The notes beneath the pieces are model-generated. The model had not been told where the DNA came from. It saw only the letters and a list, made by a program, of their open reading frames with translations, and ran no database searches. The translations under genes and the position numbers were made by a program. Below are positions 52,353 through 60,507 of a stretch of DNA of 64,000 nucleotides, one piece after another; position 1 is the stretch's first letter, and each line of letters begins with the position of its first letter. The stretch comes from WHTX01 sp038255145 (GTDB taxonomy: Bacteria > Actinomycetota > Acidimicrobiia > Acidimicrobiales > CAIXPF01), in the NCBI GenBank assembly GCA_038255145.1, contig JBBSLP010000025.1:4604-68603 (forward strand), in the 5' to 3' direction.

Positions 52353-53834
52353 ATGTCCGCTAGAACCGCCAGCAGATCAGCCGCGAACACATCGGGCGCG
52401 TCTGGATCGGCCCTGATCGACGAGGCGGTGGTGCGCAGGGCGTTGGACGCCGCCCTGTCCGCCGGCGCCGGTTTCGCCGAGGTGTTCGCCGAGGACGTGC
52501 GCTCCACCAGTGCCTCCCTCGACGACGGTCGCGTCGAGGACGTGGTCACCGGCCGGGACCGGGGCGCCGGCGTGCGCGTCGTGGTCGGTGACACCACCGG
52601 GTTCGCCCACACCGCCGACCTGTCCGAGGCCGGCCTGCTGGCTGCGGCCCGCACCGCCGCGGCCGTGGCCGCCCACGCCCCCGCCGGCGCCGTGCGCGAG
52701 CTGGCCCTGCACGGTGGCGGTCAGCTCGTGCGCCGCCGCCCCGACGGCGAGATCGACCCCTCGACCATCGCCAAGGCGGCCAAGGTGGCCCTGCTGGGCC
52801 GGGCCGACGAGGCCGCCCGGGCCGCCCGCCTCGAGGGCACCGCCCCCGGCGAGGGCATCGTCCAGGTCGCGGCCCGCTACTCCGACTCCCGCCGGCGCAC
52901 CCTGGTGGCCAGCTCCGAAGGCACCTTCGTCGGCGACGAGCAGGTGCGCAGCCTGTTCTCGGTGTCCTGCGTGGCCAAGGGCGACGCCGGCCTGCAGACG
53001 GGGCGCGAGACCATCGGCCGCACCGCGGGGTGGGAGCTGTTCGACGCCTACGACGTCGAGGAGCTGGCCCGCACCGCCGCCGGCCGGGCCCTGCGCAAGC
53101 TGGCGGCCCGCCCGGCGCCGTCGGGCACCATGGCCGTGGTCATCGCCTCGGGATCCGGCGGCATCCTCTTCCACGAGGCCTGCGGGCACGGCCTCGAGGC
53201 CGACCTGGTGGCCAAGGGGGCCTCGGCCTTCGCCGGTCGGGTGGCGGAGCAGGTGGCCTCCCCCCTGGTCACGGTGATCGACGACGGCACCATGGCGGGG
53301 GAGTGGGGCTGCTACGGCATCGACGACGAGGGCCGGCCCGCCCAGCGCAACGTGCTCATCGAGGACGGCGTGCTCACCGACTACCTGTGGGACCACCTGC
53401 GGGCCCGCAAGGCGCACCGCCCCAGCTCGGGCAACGGCCGTCGCCAGAGCTACCGCCACCTGCCCATGGTGCGCATGACCAACACCTTCATCGGCCAGGG
53501 CACCAGTGACCCCGACGAGATCGTGGCCAGCACCGAGCGGGGCATCTACGTGGCCCAGCTCGGCGGCGGGCAGGTCAACACGGCCAGCGGCGACTTCGTG
53601 TTCGGCATGACCGAGGCCTACCTGATCGAGGGGGGCGAGATCACCGAGCCCATCCGCGACGGCAACCTCATCGGCAACGGTCCCGCCGCCCTGGGGGCCA
53701 TCGATGCCGTGGGCGACGACTTCGCCATGGGGGGCCCGGGCACGTGTGGCAAGGACGGCCAGGGGGTGCCCGTGGGCACCGGTACCCCGACCCTGCGGGT
53801 GCCCGCCCTCACCGTCGGCGGGACGGCGGCCTGA
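52353..53834 (+). CDS. tldD: TldD metalloprotease subunit
   Basis: 493 aa. The zinc motif HEACGHGLEAD (HExxxH) sits near residue 270, and GNGRRQSYRHLPMVRMTNTF is a TldD signature. TldD carries the catalytic zinc of the TldD/TldE heterodimer, a protease that trims modified peptides such as microcin B17 and degrades CcdA in E. coli. ATG 52353 has GGGAGGG 4-5 nt upstream. Its stop overlaps the tldE start by one base (TGATG). Confidence 0.95.
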   Translation: MSARTASRSAANTSGASGSALIDEAVVRRALDAALSAGAGFAEVFAEDVRSTSASLDDGRVEDVVTGRDRGAGVRVVVGDTTGFAHTADLSEAGLLAAARTAAAVAAHAPAGAVRELALHGGGQLVRRRPDGEIDPSTIAKAAKVALLGRADEAARAARLEGTAPGEGIVQVAARYSDSRRRTLVASSEGTFVGDEQVRSLFSVSCVAKGDAGLQTGRETIGRTAGWELFDAYDVEELARTAAGRALRKLAARPAPSGTMAVVIASGSGGILFHEACGHGLEADLVAKGASAFAGRVAEQVASPLVTVIDDGTMAGEWGCYGIDDEGRPAQRNVLIEDGVLTDYLWDHLRARKAHRPSSGNGRRQSYRHLPMVRMTNTFIGQGTSDPDEIVASTERGIYVAQLGGGQVNTASGDFVFGMTEAYLIEGGEITEPIRDGNLIGNGPAALGAIDAVGDDFAMGGPGTCGKDGQGVPVGTGTPTLRVPALTVGGTAA

Positions 53835-55216
53835 TGAGCACCCCGGTCTCCACCGCCGAGACGACGCCCGCCGGCGAGCACGACCTACTGGCCCTGGCCG
53901 AGCGCTGGGTGGGCCAGGCCCGTCCCGGCGAGCAGCTCGAAGTGGCCGTGGCCAGTTCCACCAGCACCTCGGTCAAGGCCTACCGGGGCGAGGTGGAGTC
54001 GTTCACTTCGGCCACCTCCTTCGGCGTGGGCATCCGGGTCATCACCGAGGGTCGCCAGGGCTTCGCCCATTGCGGCACCTTCGACGAGGACGCCCTCGCC
54101 GATGCCCTGGCCGACGCCAGGGACAACGCCGGGTTCGCCCAGCCCGACCAGTGGAACGGCCTGGCCGAGGCCGACGGCGTCGCCCCCGTGGTCCACGACC
54201 TGTGGAACCCCGCCGTCACCAGCACCGACCCCGCCCGCAAGGTGGCCCTGGCCCTGGAGCTGGAACGGGCCGTGCTCGCCGGGGACCCCCGCATCACCGG
54301 GGTGCGCGAGTCGTCCTACGGCGACTCGGCCGGTGAGTTCGCCATCGTCACCAACACCGGGCCCCGCTCGGTGGGCCGCTCCACCTCGTGTTGGCTGTCG
54401 GTGTCCTCCCTGGCCAGCGACGGCAGCGAGACCATGACCGGCTACGGCGTCGATGTGGGCCGCGACCCCGCCGCCCTCGACGTCGAGCGGGTGGCGGCCG
54501 ACGCCGTCGAACGGGCCACCCGTCTGCTCGGCGGCAAGCCCGTGCCCACCCAGCGCCTGGCCCTGGTGCTGGAACCTCGCCTGGCCGCCACCGTGCTGGG
54601 CATCGTGGCCGGGACCCTGTCGGGCGAGGTCGTGCTCAAGGGCCGCTCCCCGTTCGGCGAGCGGGTGGGCCAGCTGGTGGCCTCGCCGCTGTTGACCCTG
54701 GTCGATGACCCCACCGACCCCCGCTCCCTGGGGGCGGACACGTGGGACGGCGAGGGCCTGGCCTGCCGGCGCAACGTGCTGCTCGATGCCGGGGTGCTCC
54801 AGGGCTTCCTGCACAACAGCTACACCGGCCGTCGCTCGGGCACGGCGTCGACCGGTTCGGCCGTGCGCGGCGCCCGCTCCCTGCCCGGCGTGGGCGCCCA
54901 GGCCCTGGCCGTGACCCCGGGTTCGGGCACGCTCGACGAGCTCATCGCCGGGGTCGACCACGGCTTCCTCGTGCAGTCCATGACCGGGTTGCACTCGGGG
55001 GTGAACGCCACCTCGGGCGACTTCTCCGTCGGCGCCGAGGGCCTGATGATCCGCCACGGGCAGCTGGCCGAGCCGGTGCGCGAGGTCACCATCGCCTCCA
55101 CCCTGCAGCGCCTGCTGCTCGACGTGATCGCCGTCGGTGGCCACATCGAGTGGCTGCCCTCGGGGTCGGGCTCGGCTCCCCTGGTCATCTCCGAGGTCGC
55201 CCTGTCCGGCACCTGA
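53834..55216 (+). CDS. tldE: TldE/PmbA protease subunit
   Basis: 460 aa. Lacks HExxxH, as expected of the TldE partner. NSYTGRRSGTASTGSAVRGA, GFLVQSMTGLHSGVNATSGD and FSVGAEGLMIRHGQLAEPVR are family signatures. Translationally coupled to tldD, so the complex is made in equal amounts. No precursor-peptide gene is seen nearby; the substrate could be a cell protein or a peptide from elsewhere. Confidence 0.94.
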   Translation: MSTPVSTAETTPAGEHDLLALAERWVGQARPGEQLEVAVASSTSTSVKAYRGEVESFTSATSFGVGIRVITEGRQGFAHCGTFDEDALADALADARDNAGFAQPDQWNGLAEADGVAPVVHDLWNPAVTSTDPARKVALALELERAVLAGDPRITGVRESSYGDSAGEFAIVTNTGPRSVGRSTSCWLSVSSLASDGSETMTGYGVDVGRDPAALDVERVAADAVERATRLLGGKPVPTQRLALVLEPRLAATVLGIVAGTLSGEVVLKGRSPFGERVGQLVASPLLTLVDDPTDPRSLGADTWDGEGLACRRNVLLDAGVLQGFLHNSYTGRRSGTASTGSAVRGARSLPGVGAQALAVTPGSGTLDELIAGVDHGFLVQSMTGLHSGVNATSGDFSVGAEGLMIRHGQLAEPVREVTIASTLQRLLLDVIAVGGHIEWLPSGSGSAPLVISEVALSGT

Positions 55217-55259
55217 GCGCCGCCTTCCGGGGCCGGCATCCCGGGCCGGGGCGACCTGG

Positions 55260-56627
55260 TCAGACGGTGAGGACGAGGGCCATGCCGCCCACGGCCGAGG
55301 CCACGACCAGGGCCAACAGCGGGTACTGGACCTTGAGGGCCAGGTCGTGGCGCTCGCGGCGCAGGGCCCGGTCGTGCAGGACGAGTACGGCGGCGGCGTG
55401 GCCCGCCACCACCAGGGCGAACTGGGCCCAGGCCACCTGCCCGGTGGTGGCGGCCGAGTAGTTCACGTACCAGTCGGCCGCGCCCAGCAGGTCCCAGCCC
55501 CGCAGGAAGGGGTCGGTCAGCTGGATGGCCAGGGTCTGGCTGTCGAGGATGATGGGCCAGGCGTAGTGAGCCACGGTGAGGACCACGGCCAGGGGGGCGA
55601 GCGCGGGGACGAAGGCCCGGCCCACCTCGTCCGCCCCACGCCCGGCCAGACGGCCCGACAACCATGCCGCGGTCAGGTAGGCCGCAGCCACCAGGGCGAT
55701 GCTCCAGGCCAGGCCCAGGGTGCCCAACAGGGTGAAGTCCCAGCCGCGGTGGGTGTCGGTCGTCTTCAGCCACCACGGCAACCGGCTGAGGCCGTCGAAG
55801 GTGACCACCCCCAGGGCGCTGAGCACCACGGCCAGGAGCACCGGGCTGCCGGTCACCGCGCCCAGCCCGGCCACCGGCGGTCTCAGGCGGAGGGGACCGG
55901 GCCCCCCGTCGTCGTCGTGCGTGCGGGCCAAGGGGGCCAGGCTGGCCAATAGGGCGAAGTAGACGGTGAAGCTCTCGCCCCGGGCCAGCCAGCCCCGGCC
56001 GTAGCGGGCCACCAGGCCGAGGTGGGCGACGACGTAGACGAGCACGGCCCAGCCCAGGACCCGGGGGGTGGCTGGCGAGTGGTAGGCGAGCATGAACCAG
56101 CCCAGGGCGACGATGCCGGCCGGGGCGGTGATGCGGACCAGGCCGTCGGGCACGGGCCGGTCGTGACGGCCGAGGCCGCCGCCGACCAGGGCCCGGGCCA
56201 GGGTGTCGAGGGGGCTGATGGCTCCCCACACGTCCCCCACCAGGGGGGACAGGATCTGCAGGCCGATCCAGAACACCAGGTAGACGAGCAGCGGGGTGGG
56301 GTTGCCCGAGACCTGGGCCGGGCCCAGGAAGGCCGCGGCCAGGGTCAGGGCCAACACCCCCAGCGCCACGACCCGGCCCCCGATGCCCACGGCGCGGGCG
56401 GCCACGTCGACGGGTCGGGGCACGGCGGTGCCCACCGCGGCCTCGGCCAGGCGGGGGGTGACCCAGACCACGCCGAGCACGCCGAAGAGGATGACGACGA
56501 TGGCGCCGGCCCCCCAGGCCAGCTGCCAGGTCTCGAGGGGCAGTGACCCGCCGGCGCCGCCGTGGGCCCAGGCCGGGGGCGCCGTGGCCACGCTGAGCGC
56601 CGCGGCCGCCGCGCCCGCTCCGGTCAC
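55260..56627 (-). CDS. Polytopic membrane protein of the fenitrothion-hydrolase-like family
   Basis: 455 aa with about ten to eleven hydrophobic helices. A signal-like N-terminus (AAAAALSVATAPPAWAHGG) leads into IVVILFGVLGVVWVTPRLAE and a series of helices with LAYHSPATPRVLGW and AHYAWPIILDSQTLAIQLTD. Similar actinobacterial proteins are labelled fenitrothion hydrolase (FedB-like), but that activity rests on distant homology; a transporter is as likely. GTG 56627 is the first usable start. Convergent with tldE. Confidence 0.7.
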   Translation of the reverse strand: MTGAGAAAAALSVATAPPAWAHGGAGGSLPLETWQLAWGAGAIVVILFGVLGVVWVTPRLAEAAVGTAVPRPVDVAARAVGIGGRVVALGVLALTLAAAFLGPAQVSGNPTPLLVYLVFWIGLQILSPLVGDVWGAISPLDTLARALVGGGLGRHDRPVPDGLVRITAPAGIVALGWFMLAYHSPATPRVLGWAVLVYVVAHLGLVARYGRGWLARGESFTVYFALLASLAPLARTHDDDGGPGPLRLRPPVAGLGAVTGSPVLLAVVLSALGVVTFDGLSRLPWWLKTTDTHRGWDFTLLGTLGLAWSIALVAAAYLTAAWLSGRLAGRGADEVGRAFVPALAPLAVVLTVAHYAWPIILDSQTLAIQLTDPFLRGWDLLGAADWYVNYSAATTGQVAWAQFALVVAGHAAAVLVLHDRALRRERHDLALKVQYPLLALVVASAVGGMALVLTV

Positions 56628-56833
56628 CTTGGCGGGTAGGCCCCGTCGGGCCCGGTGGCGCCGCGGGGTGGGGGCGGTCAGCGCCGTCCTACCTGGGGCA
56701 CCGGCCTGCCTCCTCCGAAGGGTCCGTGGAACGGAAGGAGCCTACCGGCGCCGCTGCCCCGCCACCCGCCGCCAGGTTCCCGTGGCGCCGGGCGCACCGT
56801 CCGTGGCGTTGGGCGTGTCGGGGTGGAGGCATC

Positions 56834-56839
56834 TACCGT
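56834..56839 (+). promoter_or_regulatory. -10 box for the PHP gene (leaderless)
   Basis: TACCGT, 8 nt before the ATG at 56848. Confidence 0.5.
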
Positions 56840-56847
56840 TGGCGCAG

Positions 56848-57558
56848 ATGCTGCCCTCGCCCGCCGCCGTCGAACGCCACCCCCACCTGGGCCAGCCGCA
56901 GCGGCCGGGCTGGGTGCGGGTCGACATGCACACCCACACCATGTGGTCGGGTGATTCGACGACCACGCCCGACGAGGTCGAAGAGGCCGTGGTGGCTGCG
57001 GGGATCGATGTGCTGTGCATCACCGACCACAACGCCATCAAGGGTGCCTTCGAGCTGGCCAAGGTGCTGCCCTGTCGGGTCATCGTGGGCGAGGAGATCA
57101 AGACCCACGTGGGTGAGGTCATCGGCCTGTTCATGAGCGAGCGCATCCCCTTCGGGCTGCGCCACCTCGAGGTGGCCGAGCGCATCCGGGCCCAGGGCGC
57201 CCTCGTCTACGTGCCCCACCCCTTCGATCCCCTGCGCACCAACCTGGCCGAGCACGCCCTGGTCGAGCTGGTGGAGCTGGGTCTGGTCGACGCCGTCGAG
57301 GCGTACAACGCCAAGACCTCCCTGGCCAGCCTGAACCAGAAGGCGGCCGACTTCGCCGTGGAGCGGGGGGTGCTGGCCGGGGCGGGCAGCGACGCCCACG
57401 TGCCCGAGGCCCTGGGTGCTGCCTACGTGGAGATGCCCGACTTCGACGGGCCGGCGTCCTTCCTCGCGTCCCTGGCCCAGGCCGAGGTGGTCGGCCACCA
57501 CTTCGACGCGGCACGCCGCTGGCGCCCCCGCATCGTGCCCTCCACCACCGTCGACTGA
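56848..57558 (+). CDS. PHP-domain metal-dependent phosphoesterase
   Basis: 236 aa. All four PHP motifs are visible: VDMHTHTMWSGDS (HxH), CITDHNAIKGAFE (DH), ALVYVPHPFDP (H) and AGAGSDAHVPEALGAAY (DAH). Such stand-alone PHP proteins hydrolyse phosphate esters such as 3',5'-bisphosphates or act on other small molecules. The N-terminal 22 residues are not conserved. It stands alone between minus-strand genes. Confidence 0.92.
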   Translation: MLPSPAAVERHPHLGQPQRPGWVRVDMHTHTMWSGDSTTTPDEVEEAVVAAGIDVLCITDHNAIKGAFELAKVLPCRVIVGEEIKTHVGEVIGLFMSERIPFGLRHLEVAERIRAQGALVYVPHPFDPLRTNLAEHALVELVELGLVDAVEAYNAKTSLASLNQKAADFAVERGVLAGAGSDAHVPEALGAAYVEMPDFDGPASFLASLAQAEVVGHHFDAARRWRPRIVPSTTVD

Positions 57559-57770
57559 CCCCGCTGGCCCGCCGCCGGGGGCCGGGCCGTCGGGTGGAGC
57601 GCAGGCGTGCTCATGCGGGGCCGATGCGCTGCCATCGTGACGGCCATCACCACAGCGAATCGTCGTCGAATCGACGGGGTGACCGGCGGCGCAGCACCAA
57701 GCGCATCATGGCGCGCCGCGCCGGCAGGACCAGGGCAGCCGGGTCGGGCTGGCTCGAGCGGCGCAGGGCG

Positions 57771-58556
57771 CTAGGGCGCTGGCGACAGGGGGGTGGTGGC
57801 GATGGCCCGGTGCAGCACGCCGCGAACCCGCTCGACGTTGGAGCGGAAGAACTGGAAGACCTGGTCCATGGTCACGGGCTCGATGTCGTCGCGGCCTTCG
57901 AGGCCGGCGTCGTAGTCGGTGACCAGGGCCACGGCGGCATAGGGGATGCCGGCCTCCTTGGCCAGGGCGGCCTCGGGGTACTGGGTCATGTTCACCACGT
58001 CCCAGCCCATCTGGGAGAACCAGCGCGACTCGGCCATGGTCGAGAAGCGGGGGCCCTGGATGACGACGACCGTGCCGCCCTCGTGCACGGTCACCCCCTC
58101 GGCGCGGGCCGCCTCGGCCAACACCGTGCTCAGGGCGTCGTCGTAGGGGTGGGCCATGGTGGTGTGGTTGGCACCTTCGTCGAAGAAGGTGTCGGCCCGG
58201 CCCGAGGTGCGGTCGACGAACTGGTCGAGGACCACGAAGTGGCCGGGTTCGAGGTGCACCTGCAGCGAGCCCACCGAGCACGGGGCGAAGATGGCCCCCA
58301 CCCCGGCCTGTTGCATGGCGGCCATGTTGGCCCGGTAGTTGACCCGATGGGCGGGGAACTGGTGGTGGGCGCCGTGACGGGGCAGGAAGGCCACACGCCG
58401 ACCGCCGAGGGTGCCGATGTGCAGCGGCGATGCCGGCGGCCCCCACGGGGTGTCCACGGCCACCTCCTCGATGTCGTCGAGGAGGGAGTAGAGGCCGGAA
58501 CCGCCGAAGACGCCGATGCTGGCCAGCGGTTCGTCGACCGGTCGGGGGTCGGACAT
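57771..58556 (-). CDS. mtnP: S-methyl-5'-thioadenosine phosphorylase
   Basis: 261 aa. Phosphate-binding start IGVFGGSGLYSLL, RHGAHHQFPAHRVNYRAN, QGPRFSTMAESRWF and DVVNMTQYPEAALAKEAGIP match MTAP/purine-nucleoside-phosphorylase family 2. NMTQYPE and the phosphate loop favour MTA, the by-product of polyamine synthesis, as substrate, giving adenine and methylthioribose-1-phosphate for methionine salvage; inosine-type activity cannot be excluded. ATG 58556 is 8 nt from TAGCTT (58565-58570, minus). Confidence 0.9.
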   Translation of the reverse strand: MSDPRPVDEPLASIGVFGGSGLYSLLDDIEEVAVDTPWGPPASPLHIGTLGGRRVAFLPRHGAHHQFPAHRVNYRANMAAMQQAGVGAIFAPCSVGSLQVHLEPGHFVVLDQFVDRTSGRADTFFDEGANHTTMAHPYDDALSTVLAEAARAEGVTVHEGGTVVVIQGPRFSTMAESRWFSQMGWDVVNMTQYPEAALAKEAGIPYAAVALVTDYDAGLEGRDDIEPVTMDQVFQFFRSNVERVRGVLHRAIATTPLSPAP

Positions 58557-58564
58557 GGCGCCCG

Positions 58565-58570
58565 AAGCTA
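58565..58570 (-). promoter_or_regulatory. -10 box for mtnP (leaderless)
   Basis: TAGCTT on the minus strand, 8 nt before the ATG at 58556. Confidence 0.5.
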
Positions 58571-58579
58571 GCGGGAAGC

Positions 58580-59023
58580 TCAGCCCGCCGCCGCCTTGGG
58601 GGTGGTGCTGGAGCCGCCGCCCGAGGACCCTCCCGACGATCCGCCGGAGGATTCGCCGGAGGACCCGCCCGACGACCCCGAGCCGCTGTCCTTCTTGGCC
58701 GGGGTACTGCCCCCCGAGGAGGAGCTCGACGAGCTCGACGACTCGGACGGGGTCGACGACGAGGAGGAGCTACCCGAGTCGCTGCTGCTGCTCGAGCTGC
58801 TGCTGTCCGAGGATGCGGGCGTGGACGAGGAGGACGCCTTGGAGCGGCTGTCGTTCTTGTAGAAGCCGCTGCCCTTGAAGGCGATCCCCACCTTGGGGAA
58901 GACCTTGACCACCGCGATCTCCTCGCCGCAGTTGGTGCAGGCGGGGGTGCCCTCCTCGGTGAACGAGCGGGTGACGTCGAAGTGTTGGCCGCAGGTCTTG
59001 CAGCGGAACTCGTAGGTGGGCAT
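58580..59023 (-). CDS. FmdB-family zinc-ribbon protein with a long Ser/Gly tail
   Basis: 147 aa. The N-terminal 50 residues are a zinc ribbon (YEFRCKTCGQHFDVTRSF, PACTNCGEEIAVVKVF) with two CxxC pairs, typical of the small FmdB regulators. The family ends near VGIAFKGSGFYKND; here about 85 Ser/Gly/Asp/Lys-rich residues follow, probably disordered. AGGAG lies 9 nt before ATG 59023. Its promoter carries a CIRCE-like operator, suggesting heat-shock control by HrcA. Confidence 0.88.
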   Translation of the reverse strand: MPTYEFRCKTCGQHFDVTRSFTEEGTPACTNCGEEIAVVKVFPKVGIAFKGSGFYKNDSRSKASSSSTPASSDSSSSSSSSDSGSSSSSSTPSESSSSSSSSSGGSTPAKKDSGSGSSGGSSGESSGGSSGGSSGGGSSTTPKAAAG

Positions 59024-59051
59024 GCCCCGGATCTCCTCCCGGTCGGCTCGA

Positions 59052-59078
59052 CTGGCACTCGAGCGCGCCGAGTGCCAA
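59052..59078 (-). promoter_or_regulatory. CIRCE-like HrcA operator upstream of the FmdB gene
   Basis: On the minus strand, TTGGCACTC, a 9-nt spacer and GAGTGCCAG; the consensus is TTAGCACTC-N9-GAGTGCTAA, so 15 of 18 bases match. The arms sit at 59070-59078 and 59052-59060, directly downstream of a TATCGT -10 box. Confidence 0.7.
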
Positions 59079-59083
59079 CGATA
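59078..59083 (-). promoter_or_regulatory. -10 box for the FmdB gene
   Basis: TATCGT on the minus strand, abutting the CIRCE-like repeat, so a bound repressor would cover the transcription start. Confidence 0.5.
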
Positions 59084-59208
59084 CCCGCCGCCGTCAGGGC
59101 GACGAGAAGCGGTGCGAAGCGGTGCCGGTCAGGGCATCCTGGGACGACGGGGCTGTTCCCCCAACATCCTCCCCACATCCTCGTGCAGGCGAAGGAGACG
59201 CACCAGCC

Positions 59209-60093
59209 ATGGCGAAGGCGGTCCGCAAGGCGGTCATCCCGGCCGCAGGCCTGGGCACCCGGTTCCTCCCGGTGACCAAGGCCATCCCCAAGGAGATGCT
59301 GCCGGTCGTCGACCGACCGGCCATCCAGTACGTCGTCGAGGAGGCGGTCGCCGCGGGCATCGACGACATCCTCCTGGTGTCGAGCCCGTACAAGAAGCCC
59401 ATCGAGGACCACTTCGACCGGGCCTACGAGCTCGAGCGACGCCTCGAGGAGAAGGGCAAGCACGACGAGGCCGCGGCCGTGCGGGCCCTGGCCGAGATGG
59501 CCCAGGTGACCACGGTCCGCCAGGGCGAGCCCCTGGGTCTCGGCCACGCCGTGTCCCTGGCCCGACGCCACGTGGGCGACGAGTCCTTCGCCGTGCTGCT
59601 GCCCGACGACATCATGGTGGACGACGGTGAGCTGCTGCGGGCCATGCTCGCCGCCCACGCCGAGAGCGGTCAGTCGGTGGTGGCGCTCAAGGAGTTCCCC
59701 ATGAGCGAGATCTCCAGCTACGGCTGTGCCGCGGCCGAGCCCCTGGGCGGGTCGCTCATGCGCCTGACCCGCCTGGTGGAGAAGCCCAAGGCCGAGGACG
59801 CCCCCTCCAACCTGGCCGTCATGGGCCGCTACGTGTTCACCTCGGCCATCTTCGGCGAGCTCGACCACGTCAAGGCCGGCCACGGTGGCGAGATCCAGCT
59901 GACCGACGCCATGGAGACCCTCATGGCCCACGAGGGCATGCTCGGCTACGTGTTCAGCGAGGGTCGCTACGACATCGGCCAGAAGCAGGACTTCCTACGG
60001 GCCACCGTCGAGCTGGCCCTGGCCCATGCCGAGCTGGGCCCCGACTTCCGCCTCTTCCTCACCGATCTGGCCAAGCGCCACCTGCTCGACTGA
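59209..60093 (+). CDS. galU: UTP-glucose-1-phosphate uridylyltransferase
   Basis: 294 aa, full length. VIPAAGLGTRFLPVTKAIPK (nucleotide-binding loop), EMLPVVDRPAIQYVVEEAV, PLGLGHAVSLARRHVGDESF, VLLPDDIMVD, VEKPK and GEIQLTDAME are GalU signatures. It makes UDP-glucose for cell-wall and polysaccharide synthesis. ATG 59209 has AAGGAG 10 nt upstream. A strong hairpin follows at 60111. Confidence 0.97.
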   Translation: MAKAVRKAVIPAAGLGTRFLPVTKAIPKEMLPVVDRPAIQYVVEEAVAAGIDDILLVSSPYKKPIEDHFDRAYELERRLEEKGKHDEAAAVRALAEMAQVTTVRQGEPLGLGHAVSLARRHVGDESFAVLLPDDIMVDDGELLRAMLAAHAESGQSVVALKEFPMSEISSYGCAAAEPLGGSLMRLTRLVEKPKAEDAPSNLAVMGRYVFTSAIFGELDHVKAGHGGEIQLTDAMETLMAHEGMLGYVFSEGRYDIGQKQDFLRATVELALAHAELGPDFRLFLTDLAKRHLLD

Positions 60094-60110
60094 GCAGCCC
60101 CCGAACGCGA

Positions 60111-60142
60111 CGATGCCCGGCCCCGAGGGGGGCCGGGCATCG
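60111..60142. terminator. Terminator hairpin after galU
   Basis: Perfect 14-bp stem, CGATGCCCGGCCCC paired with GGGGCCGGGCATCG around a GAGG loop, 18 bp after the galU stop and before the convergent small ORF. No strong T run. Confidence 0.75.
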
Positions 60143-60194
60143 TCCGTTCCCGGGGACGGTCGTTGCGAGGGCGGGTCCGGCAGGGCTCGTCGGC

Positions 60195-60398
60195 TCAGGG
60201 CCGACGGCGAACGGGTACGTAGGCGGGGGCGGGGGCGGGGCGGGCGGCCACGATGGCCCGACTGGCGCCCGCAGCGGCGACGGCGCCGATGGCCAGGAGG
60301 AGCCCTGCGGCCACCGGGTGCGTCGGCATCGTGGCGGTGGCACCAGCAGCCGCGAGTGCGGCGGTCCCCAGCAGCGAACGGATCATGGTCGGCACCAT
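60195..60398 (-). CDS. Small two-helix membrane protein, hypothetical
   Basis: 67 aa with two hydrophobic segments (SLLGTAALAAAGATATMP and VAAGLLLAIGAVAAAGASRA). No homology is recognised. Support comes from position: ATG 60398 lies 9 nt from TACGGT (60408-60413, minus), the same promoter layout as its neighbours. It is divergent from moaA. Confidence 0.5.
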   Translation of the reverse strand: MVPTMIRSLLGTAALAAAGATATMPTHPVAAGLLLAIGAVAAAGASRAIVAARPAPAPAYVPVRRRP

Positions 60399-60495
60399 CG
60401 CGGCAACACCGTAAACGCAGGCGAAAGTCCCGCCGGACCCGGTCGAGGGAACGGCGGACCCAGGCGCGCCCGACGCCCAGCCCGCAGCGCCCAGC

Positions 60496-60501
60496 TAACC
60501 T
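60496..60501 (+). promoter_or_regulatory. -10 box for moaA (leaderless)
   Basis: TAACCT, 6 nt before the ATG at 60508. Confidence 0.5.
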
Positions 60502-60507
60502 CCCACC

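Noticed and set aside
58580..58870. Glu/Asp-rich frame on the plus strand over the FmdB tail
   Set aside because: Complement of Ser codon repeats; the zinc ribbon on the minus strand is the real gene.
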